Shown: piece by piece, positions 1 through 7,000 of the stretch
Layout: each line of letters starts with the position of its first letter
Numbering within the stretch: the first letter of the stretch is position 1
DNA from: Amphritea sp.
Lineage (GTDB): Bacteria > Pseudomonadota > Gammaproteobacteria > Pseudomonadales > Balneatricaceae
Direction of reading: 5' to 3'
DNA: 7,693 nt
NCBI GenBank assembly: GCA_018067325.1
Contig: JAGPUU010000384.1
Location: forward strand, 1 to 7,693
Notes under the pieces: model-generated
The model's database searches: none
What the model saw: the letters and a program-made list of their open reading frames with translations, nothing else
Told to the model about the DNA's origin: nothing
Program-made: the position numbers and the translations under genes

Positions 1-1119
1 CTCACAAAAGGCGATATCAATTACCCCCTTCCCCTGGAAATTCTGAAAGATTTTCAAAAGAAACAGGAAGAACGTCAGTTTGAAATCCCTTTGCGTAATC
101 AAAATAGCAGAGAATTCTTCGCTGAACTTAGATTGTCACCTGTAGTAGAGCAAAACCGATGTATTGGCGCAGTGATTTTATTAACGGACATTACGCAGCA
201 GCGGGAAGCACAAGAGCTAAAGCAACTCGCAAAAACAGTATATGAAAATATCGAAGAGGGCATTATTGTTACCAATGCAAAAGCGGAGATAGTTTCGGTA
301 AACAGTGCCTTTATAGAGATAACAGGTTATCAGCAAGCGGAAGTATTAGGTAGAAACCCCCGCTTTCTAAAGTCCGGTCAGCAAGACCAAAGTTTTTACG
401 CCTCGATGTGGCGACAGATCATCAAGGAAGGCTGTTGGAAAGGCGTTATCTGGAACAAAAAAAAAGACGATGAAATAATTCCCCTTTGGAGCTCGATCAG
501 TTCTGTAAAAGACCCCAGTGGAAAAATAATTAACTTCGTTGGTGCCATCTCTGATATATCAACCTTGAAAGCTAAGGAAGAGATGCTTGAGCATATGGCA
601 CACCATGATCCATTGACCGGCCTCCCCAACCGCTTGTTACTTGATGCCCGATTCGAACTGTCCCTACAAAACTCAGCCCGTCGAAACTCGATGCTTGCAG
701 TACTGTTCATCGACCTTGATTATTTTAAAGAGATCAACGACCAGTATGGCCATAAAGCAGGAGACCTGCTGTTAATTGAAACGGCCCAACGGCTTCGTAA
801 ACTGCTACGCGAAGAAGACACTATCAGCAGACTAGGGGGAGATGAGTTTGTCATCCTGTTAGCCGAAATCACTCGGAAGGAGTTCGCCCTCGAACTGGCA
901 CAAAAGATTAAAGAATCCATTAACCAGAGTTTTACCATAGAAGATGGGGTTGAACTGAATATTGACTCGAGTATTGGAATAGCGCTCTATCCCGACCATG
1001 GCCGGGATGCTTCAAGCTTATTAAGTCGAGCTGATCACGCTATGTATAAAGCCAAGAAGAAAGGAAAAAGCTGCATCTGCTTTTTTCAATTCGATGATAC
1101 CGATGAAGCACAACTCTAA
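1..1119 (+). CDS. PAS-PAS-GGDEF diguanylate cyclase (5'-truncated by window edge)
   Basis: The reading frame is open from base 1, so this is the last 372 residues of a longer protein. Residues about 1-66 are the second half of a PAS fold ending in the usual D-I-T (63-65). A short helical linker follows, then a complete PAS domain (about 77-188) ending D-I-S. The GGDEF domain (about 200-365) starts at DPLTGLPNR (203-211) and carries the metal-binding Asp region FIDLDYFK (236-243; first Asp D238) and an intact GGDEF active loop (279-283). An RxxD product-inhibition site (R270-D273) sits five residues before the loop. The family condenses two GTP to cyclic di-GMP, with PAS domains sensing a ligand, redox state or light, or mediating dimerisation. 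Intact catalytic and inhibitory sites predict an active, feedback-controlled enzyme. No EAL domain follows. The gene ends in tandem stops, TAA TAG. The signal sensed and any membrane or periplasmic N-terminus cannot be seen. Confidence 0.95.
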   Translation, partial: LTKGDINYPLPLEILKDFQKKQEERQFEIPLRNQNSREFFAELRLSPVVEQNRCIGAVILLTDITQQREAQELKQLAKTVYENIEEGIIVTNAKAEIVSVNSAFIEITGYQQAEVLGRNPRFLKSGQQDQSFYASMWRQIIKEGCWKGVIWNKKKDDEIIPLWSSISSVKDPSGKIINFVGAISDISTLKAKEEMLEHMAHHDPLTGLPNRLLLDARFELSLQNSARRNSMLAVLFIDLDYFKEINDQYGHKAGDLLLIETAQRLRKLLREEDTISRLGGDEFVILLAEITRKEFALELAQKIKESINQSFTIEDGVELNIDSSIGIALYPDHGRDASSLLSRADHAMYKAKKKGKSCICFFQFDDTDEAQL

Positions 1120-1137
1120 TAGTTTAAAGAAAACCTA

Positions 1138-1158
1138 AAGCGCTATGGTACGACGCTT
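1138..1158 (-). terminator. weak hairpin, possible terminator of the small lipoprotein gene
   Basis: On the minus strand AAGCG and CGCTT form a 5-bp stem around an 11-nt loop. The stem overlaps the lipoprotein stop codon and is followed by a T-rich stretch (AGGTTTTCTTT). It lies in the 37-bp gap between two convergent genes, where termination is expected. The stem is short and the T-run is interrupted, so this may be chance. Read from the plus strand the hairpin has no good T-tract, so it is not a convincing terminator for the cyclase. Confidence 0.22.
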
Positions 1159-1486
1159 ACTCTTCCGCCAGAATCGACAATGCCTCTCTGATCTCTGGCT
1201 GCATTGCCTTTGTATTATCCTGAAGCTCCGTCACCGTGACGGCAAACTGTGTACGGACAACATCATTTTGATCTACCAGCCAGGCAACAGTTGCCTGACT
1301 ACACTGCCGTGGCGTCCAGCTATGCTTTAAAGGGACTCCAGAACCTTTCAAGAAATCATAGAAGTCATTCTGATCATTCAATACAGAAATCATGCTCGCG
1401 TGCTCCTGTAACACTCCGGTTACTTTATTTTTATTTTTTTTATTACAGCTTGGCAAAGACAAGAAAAGCCAGCAGAGCGCCAGCAA
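1157..1486 (-). CDS. small probable lipoprotein of unknown function
   Basis: I do not recognise this 109-residue protein. It begins with a short hydrophobic segment (residues 2-12) running into LPSC with Cys14, a lipobox-like motif with an unusual Pro at -2. Asn15 follows the Cys rather than Asp, which would favour outer-membrane sorting. A polar Asn/Lys linker (15-20) comes next, encoded by A-rich DNA with an 8-base homopolymer. The rest (about 21-109) is soluble-looking and mixed-charge, with one further Cys (62), a central SWTPRQC stretch and an acidic, probably helical C-terminus. The TTG start was chosen because AAGG lies 9 nt upstream and no ATG or GTG occurs in frame before the first upstream stop at 1517-1519. 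The weak point is the lack of basic residues before the hydrophobic core; upstream codons in frame would supply Arg and Lys. It lies downstream of pbpC on the same strand, 236 bp away, and converges with the cyclase gene. Size, lipobox and ribosome binding site support a real gene; the role is unknown. Confidence 0.6.
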   Translation of the reverse strand: MLALCWLFLSLPSCNKKNKNKVTGVLQEHASMISVLNDQNDFYDFLKGSGVPLKHSWTPRQCSQATVAWLVDQNDVVRTQFAVTVTELQDNTKAMQPEIREALSILAEE

Positions 1487-1495
1487 ATCTTTATA

Positions 1496-1499
1496 CCTT
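1496..1499 (-). promoter_or_regulatory. Shine-Dalgarno site for the TTG start of the lipoprotein gene
   Basis: The minus strand reads TAAGG, with the AAGG core 9 nt before TTG at 1486-1484. It is the only evident ribosome binding site that supports this start. Confidence 0.4.
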
Positions 1500-1529
1500 A
1501 GTTGTATACCATACGACTAAAGTCTTCAA

Positions 1530-1558
1530 CTTTTATTAAGATATTAACGGTACGTTAA
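1530..1558 (-). promoter_or_regulatory. possible sigma-70 promoter for the lipoprotein gene
   Basis: On the minus strand a -35-like TTAACG (1558-1553) and a -10-like TAAAAG (1535-1530) are separated by 17 bp. Each matches the consensus at four of six positions. Transcription would begin near 1523, leaving a leader of about 37 nt that contains the AAGG ribosome binding site. The -35 box is one arm of the inverted repeat at 1544-1558. The matches are weak and the region is AT-rich, so this is a suggestion only. Confidence 0.25.
1544..1558. promoter_or_regulatory. perfect inverted repeat, operator-like
   Basis: TTAACG-GTA-CGTTAA is a perfect 6-bp inverted repeat with a 3-bp spacer. It begins 58 bp upstream of the lipoprotein start and overlaps the proposed -35 box. 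Its short symmetric form suits a dimeric repressor site better than a transcription terminator, because no T-tract follows on either strand. No regulator family is recognised from the sequence. Confidence 0.35.
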
Positions 1559-1670
1559 GAAAAGAATACAAATAGTGATTGGCGAGCCCCATTTTCAACG
1601 CAACCTTCTTGTGCCTGCATGTATTTCTACAAAGCCACAATATGTTAATAAGTCTTAATATGGTTTTTCT

Positions 1671-1708
1671 AGTAACTAGCAAGTCGTTTTTGCGGCGTTC
1701 TAGTCACT
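1671..1708. repeat. 9-bp inverted repeat just downstream of pbpC
   Basis: AGTAACTAG (1671-1679) and CTAGTCACT (1700-1708) pair over nine positions with one G-U wobble in the transcript, around a 20-nt loop. It starts 15 bp after the pbpC stop. Read in the pbpC direction it is followed by AGAAAAACC, not a T-run, so it is not a standard intrinsic terminator. It could be a 3'-end stabilising structure, a binding site, or chance. I found no better terminator for pbpC in this gap. Confidence 0.35.
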
Positions 1709-1722
1709 ATCAAGCCCCTTTA

Positions 1723-4062
1723 CTAAGGAATCACGGAAAACCTGACCTCTTGCCACACCCCTTGCGGGTCAATTACCCGTAACAGGTGACTCCCCTGAGG
1801 AATGGGCACGCTTAATTCATGGAACGTCCGGGTCGCACCTAGATAATGTTGATCCAGATGCCAAAACAGCTGGGCCCCATCCTTTTTTGCGGTGGCGCGG
1901 AAAATCACTTCGCCCTGTTGGCCATTCATATATTTCGGCACGCTGATAATCTGACCAACGCGAGGATAAGTAATTTCAAAACGCCCGTTCAACAGGCGTC
2001 GGTCAGGTGTGCATGATTTATCAAAGTCAGGCACGGGATTATAGGATGCGTGGGAGATTTTATAGAAAGCAGCTTGGGAAGGAGGCAGCTGAAAAAAGGT
2101 TTTGCTGATAATACTACCCAACTGATTGCAACCCACACTGCTACGCAACCCTGTTTTTCGATCAATAGCCACCTGAAAATGATGCGGGCTAATCTTCTCG
2201 AATTGCGCTGCCTGAGGTATCAACACACTCTCTCTAACACAGCCAAATTTAGGCAGATAACCATTATCCTGACAGATATCAATTTGCTTCAAAGCCGCCG
2301 CTGGCTCTTCAGGCCAACTAAGACCGGCAATAACATTGAGTATATCAAACAGAACCGGCGCAGCAGCCCCTGTACCGGTGAGTAACTGCCGGCCTTCACC
2401 ATTAGCATTACCAGTCCAAACACCCACTGTCGTACCCTCAGTGGTGCCCACAGCCCAACCATCACGTAACCCATAGCTAGTGCCAGTTTTCCAAGCGATT
2501 TTAGAAGAGTTTGCAAACAATCGATGGATCTTATGCAGACCCGGACGGGTCACATCAGACAGCGTATCCAGTGTGAGCCATGCAGCCCCCTGACTAAAAG
2601 GGTACACCTCTATTGGGGAGGCTGAAGCATTCCCCTCTTCCACACCATACTGAAGCGGCATTACACTAAGCGTTTCTGCACTCTGTGCCCGTCTACTTAA
2701 GTTCGCATAGGCTGCTGTCAGGTCAGTCAGACTCACTTCTGCCCCACCTAAAATCAGTGATAAACCATATTCATCCGGCTGACGAAAAAGGTTCTGAAAA
2801 CCCAGCGCCTTTAGTTTTTCGTAGAACGACTGGTAACTGTAATCATCAAGCATACGTACCGCAGGAATATTGAGGGATGCTGTCAGCGCGGTTCGGGCGC
2901 TAACGGCCCCCCGGAAACTTTCGTCATAATTCGTTGGCTGATAACTCCCGTAGGCTGTCGGGACATCTGGGATAAGCGTCTGTGGCGTAATATCACCATT
3001 ATCGAGCATCGCCGCGTAAAGAAAGGGTTTCAGCGTGCTACCAGAGGAGCGCGGTCGACTAGCAATATCAACGTGCGGCGCATTTTTCTGCCTATTATTA
3101 AAGGAGACATTACCGAAATAGGCTTGCACCTGCATACTGGTATTATCCACCACAACCAACGCCAGGTTATTAATTCCAACAGCCCCCAAGCGTTTGCTAT
3201 GTTGCTTGACGATGAATTCAATTCTCTGTGTTAAGCGGTGGTCAATCTGGGTATTAAAAACCGCCTGAACAGGGAATTTCTGGCTAAGTTGATCCAGAAG
3301 ATGCTGCCCATATTTAGGCCATTTTTTTGGCCGTTCTGGAATATCTTCCAATAGAGATAACCGATAGTTCTGCTCGCTTAAAAAGCCTTTCTGCCAGAGT
3401 TTATGGAGTAAAAAATCACGCTTTTGTTGCAGTTTTTCACGACTTTTAGAGAGATGCATCACCGCTGGATTGTTTGGTAAAACCGCTAGAAGTGCAGATT
3501 CAGCCCAACTAAGTTCAGTTAAACGGCGACCGAAATATCGCCAAGTGGCTGCATCTATCCCTACCGTATTCCCGCCCATCGGTGCATTAGCTGCATAGAG
3601 AGACAGAATCTCAGCTTTAGACATCTGCGCCTCCAACCGCAGCGCCAAATGTAGCTCTTTCAGTTTCTGCCACAGTGTCCGCGATTTATTACCATACGCC
3701 ATCCGTGCCAACTGCATGGTAATTGTGCTGCCTCCACTGACGATCCGGCCCGCATTCAAATTAAGATAGAGTGCCCGGACAATCGCGACTGGGTCAACAC
3801 CGGGATGGTTCATATAACGTTTATCTTCATACTGGATCAGCGCGGTTTTATACGCATCTGATAATGGCGTAACAGACTGAAATCGCCACTGCTGATCCTG
3901 AGCTATTCTGGCACTCAGTAGCTGCCCTTCCCCATCCAACAATAAGCGGGACAGGGGTTTAGTGAACAATGGCTCAGGCAGCGGCCACCAAAGGGAAATA
4001 CCGGCTAAAACAACCAGTAAACCACCAATGATTGCCCGACGCTTACTGAATAACCTCAACAC
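1723..4062 (-). CDS. pbpC: penicillin-binding protein 1C, bifunctional peptidoglycan glycosyltransferase/transpeptidase
   Basis: This complete 779-residue protein is close to the length of E. coli PbpC. A basic N-terminus (K7-R9) and one hydrophobic segment (about 11-26) anchor it in the inner membrane with the rest in the periplasm. The GT51 glycosyltransferase domain (about 40-220) shows EDKRYMNHPGVD with catalytic Glu79, GGSTITMQLAR (110-120), and KLKEL with the second conserved Glu136. The transpeptidase domain (about 295-580) has S342-T-L-K345, S396-L-N398 and K525-T-G527, so all active-site motifs are intact. The C-terminal domain typical of PBP1C (about 686-779) follows a cysteine-bearing linker (C597, C608, C645, C684). 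The GTG start is supported by AAAAGGG four bases upstream and by a 20-bp overlap with the preceding macroglobulin gene, implying translational coupling. The gene ends in tandem stops, TAG TAA. In E. coli ndk follows pbpC; here it does not. Confidence 0.96.
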   Translation of the reverse strand: MLRLFSKRRAIIGGLLVVLAGISLWWPLPEPLFTKPLSRLLLDGEGQLLSARIAQDQQWRFQSVTPLSDAYKTALIQYEDKRYMNHPGVDPVAIVRALYLNLNAGRIVSGGSTITMQLARMAYGNKSRTLWQKLKELHLALRLEAQMSKAEILSLYAANAPMGGNTVGIDAATWRYFGRRLTELSWAESALLAVLPNNPAVMHLSKSREKLQQKRDFLLHKLWQKGFLSEQNYRLSLLEDIPERPKKWPKYGQHLLDQLSQKFPVQAVFNTQIDHRLTQRIEFIVKQHSKRLGAVGINNLALVVVDNTSMQVQAYFGNVSFNNRQKNAPHVDIASRPRSSGSTLKPFLYAAMLDNGDITPQTLIPDVPTAYGSYQPTNYDESFRGAVSARTALTASLNIPAVRMLDDYSYQSFYEKLKALGFQNLFRQPDEYGLSLILGGAEVSLTDLTAAYANLSRRAQSAETLSVMPLQYGVEEGNASASPIEVYPFSQGAAWLTLDTLSDVTRPGLHKIHRLFANSSKIAWKTGTSYGLRDGWAVGTTEGTTVGVWTGNANGEGRQLLTGTGAAAPVLFDILNVIAGLSWPEEPAAALKQIDICQDNGYLPKFGCVRESVLIPQAAQFEKISPHHFQVAIDRKTGLRSSVGCNQLGSIISKTFFQLPPSQAAFYKISHASYNPVPDFDKSCTPDRRLLNGRFEITYPRVGQIISVPKYMNGQQGEVIFRATAKKDGAQLFWHLDQHYLGATRTFHELSVPIPQGSHLLRVIDPQGVWQEVRFSVIP

Positions 4063-7000
4063 TCAACCCTTTTAACTGCGCTTTAAGGTTATCGTTGTAC
4101 ATAGCACTAGCCGAGATAGCAGGAAGATAGTACCGCCCCACAAAGGAAGCATTCAGCTGCAGGGACAACGTTTTCTGCTCGCCCGCTTTCAATCCCATAT
4201 AGGCGCTAACCCGAGCATCGCGGATGTCAATGTAGTCAAACTGACAAGCCGCTTCCGTACAGGCTTCTCGTTCATTATCGATCTGCCAGCCGCTAGGCGC
4301 CCTGAAGTTTAGTGCAACATTGCTGATCTCACCTTGGGTCTTATTACTGAGTTGTAACTGTGCGGTGAAATTACTACCTTGTGGCAACCTTGCGATATCC
4401 ACCTCGTCACCCTCGTTATTAAGATAGCGTACGTTAAGTTGCAACCCTTCGGCATAGGTCTGTTCAGAGCCAGGCTTCGCAATACCCGTTTGAGTCAGGG
4501 TTAGCCAAACAGGGGATTCCCCGTTGTTACGAATGGTTGCCTGTTTAGCATCGTCAGAACCGCTTTGTAGCATAGATTCCTTCACTTGCCGGCTAACCTG
4601 CAATTTCTCTTTGTTTCCTGCTTGCTGTAACACGACCTCAACCGAATCATCATGGTTGTCTGTCGTGTTTTGCTTATAGATCTGCTGATAATTGGCTAGC
4701 GCAACCAGCGCATAGGCGGTTGCCTGAGTACTGTGCCAACGATCATCCGCTAACTGATCAGCAATCTCATCCGCTAACGTGGCGGCCTCCATCGGCTCTG
4801 CTATGTTGGCATAGAGCATCAGAAATAATGCTTTATCTCGAAGAGCAGATCCAAAGCTAGGCGAATTGACGTCATATGAACTCTTGTCAGATAAACCATC
4901 GCCAATCAGTGTAATAGCGACATCATCCTGCCCGGCATACAGATAGGCCAGAGACAGCATAGCCAGACTGGCACTGTCCTCAATCTGCAGCGTTTTAAGA
5001 CGATACATCGCAGACCAGTTCGGTTTCCCATACAGACTCAACGTCAGTAACCGATAGGCCTGCGCTTTAATTTTCTCATTATTAGTGCTGTCAACCGCAA
5101 ACTCAGATACCTGATGCTGATATGCCAACCACTGGTGCATCAAATGCTCCGACACTTCATAACCCGCCTGTTTCGCCAGTAGGAGGAAGTGTCCGGCATA
5201 ACTCGTGCCCCAGTCATGACTCTGGCTCTGTCCCGGCCAATACGAGAAGCCCCCTTCCAGCGTCTGGAATGACTGTAAACGGTTAATCGCAGCGATAATA
5301 TTTTGCTGAACCTTAGACTGCTCTTTTGTCTCCAGATGACTCAACTGATTCAGGTATAGCTGAGGAAATACCGAAGAGGTGGTTTGCTCAATACAGCCAT
5401 GGGGATACTTAATTAGATAATCCAACCGGGAGCGAAGATTGATCGGTTTAAACAAGCTCAAAGCAACTGACGCACCGTTACTGCCTGCAATACCGAAGGG
5501 TTCCAGATTAATATCCAACTCTGATTCAGCATTAACAAGATAGGACGAGGTACGTGTCGACTGAGTATTCGGCGCATTAATATCCAGATACAAGGTCTGG
5601 CTGCTATTGGCCGTTACCGATTTAGTCTCAAAGGTGAAAGCTGTTTTGCCAACTAGATCGCCGGTTTGAATAGCAAAGGTCACCATCGCCGATGAATAGG
5701 GTTCCAACGTAACACTCTGAGACGGTTCATCGATCTGGACAGGGTTATCATCCGCCGTCATCGTAACCTGCACGGTAGATAGCTCAGCAGTATTGTTAAA
5801 CAGCTCAACCGGCACCTGTGCCTGTTCCTGCGTTCTCAACACCCGCGGCAACGTTGGGAACATTGAGATATCATCACGCACCACGATTTCGTGCTCCGCT
5901 TTACCGTATGCGCTACCGTCTTCCGCGATCACCATTACCCGTACCGCTCCCAGATACATCGGTAGCGTGACAGCGTGGGTACGCTGCTCCCCTGCGGCTA
6001 ACTTAAAGCTGCCCAGGAATTTCACCAAGGGAGGGAATCGACGATTTTTCTTACTCTTATCATCATCTTTCTGCGCATCACTACCACCGACGGATAAAAG
6101 CCCATGCAGCTCGCCGCTGTAGGCTCCCACTACATCTTTGTAGATATCCCAGGTTTTCACTTGTAACGCCTGACGACGGTAAAAATAGTTAAATGGATCC
6201 GGTGCTTTATAGTTGGTCAGCCCCAGTAGCCCTTCATCCACCAGCGCTAGTGTATAAGCCATCGGACGGCCATCAGATTCAGCTACCTGAATATCAAAGC
6301 TAGCCCTAGAGCTAACCTGTTCCTCGGTAGTGATCTTCGGATGCAGATGGTTCTGGGCATCTTCAACCTGCAGCGGAATGATTCCCATCAGTCGCATGGG
6401 CCGGTCATTATCACGATCAGCATGGGGTTGTAGATAAGTAACACTGACATAGACGTTAGGCGCCATCTCCTTACCGATGTCTAACTCTACCTGTTGTTGC
6501 AGTTGCTGATTAGGCCCATCACTTTTCACCCAGAACTGCTGCAGCAGATTATTCGCAGATTCGACCGTTACCAACGCTCGCCCATTATGCAGTTCCGGCA
6601 AAGTAATCGTTGCCGTTTCACCCACCTGATAGGTTTCTTTATCACTAAATAGCGTCAATCGATCAACGTTATCACCCTGCGATTCCTGTTGGCGCCCTGC
6701 CCAGCCAGGCCAGTCGATATAGACAATTTTACCGGTGCAGTGCGAGTCTTCACCGGCAATACAAGCACGTACAAGATAACGCCCCCACTCGGGATAGTTA
6801 ACCCGCAGTGGCCACTCGGCCAAACCATTGTCATCGGTAACAGCACTCCCTGATGCAACAACTTTACTATGCCGACCATCGGCATAACGAGCCAGCGATT
6901 CACTACTCTTCTCATACCACCACTTCCATTCGAGCTTATAAACACTCACATCAATGTTGGTATTGCTGACTGGCTGCCCGGTTTTGTCGAGTACGACTAA

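Noticed and set aside
1501..1529. TTGAAG plus TGGTATACA (extended -10) as promoter of the lipoprotein gene
   Set aside because: The extended -10 is attractive, but the spacing to TTGAAG is only 15 bp and transcription would start at or after the AAGG site, leaving no working ribosome binding site for the TTG start.
1249..1539. Plus-strand open frame of 96 codons antisense to the lipoprotein gene
   Set aside because: It has no recognisable domain, and its translation is what reverse-complement reading of the lipoprotein gene and its leader would give. The minus-strand frame has the better start context and signal peptide.
1547..1613. Minus-strand 21-codon frame starting ATG at 1613-1611 in the pbpC-lipoprotein gap
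   Set aside because: It is very short with no convincing ribosome binding site, and its product has no recognisable feature.
1641..1664. AT-rich imperfect palindrome around TTAATAAGTCTTAAT
   Set aside because: The arms pair only with bulges and the segment is AT-rich, so this degree of symmetry is expected by chance.
1579..1782. Plus-strand open frame of 67 codons in the gap after pbpC
   Set aside because: It runs into the antisense of pbpC, has no clear ribosome binding site and resembles no family. The gap is AT-rich and looks non-coding.
5793..6122. Plus-strand frame of 109 codons opposite the macroglobulin bait region
   Set aside because: It is antisense to a well-supported conserved domain, with no start context or recognisable product.
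6655..6945. Minus-strand frame of 96 codons within the macroglobulin gene
   Set aside because: It lies in an alternative frame of a well-supported gene and has no domain; it is a shadow of the real coding frame.
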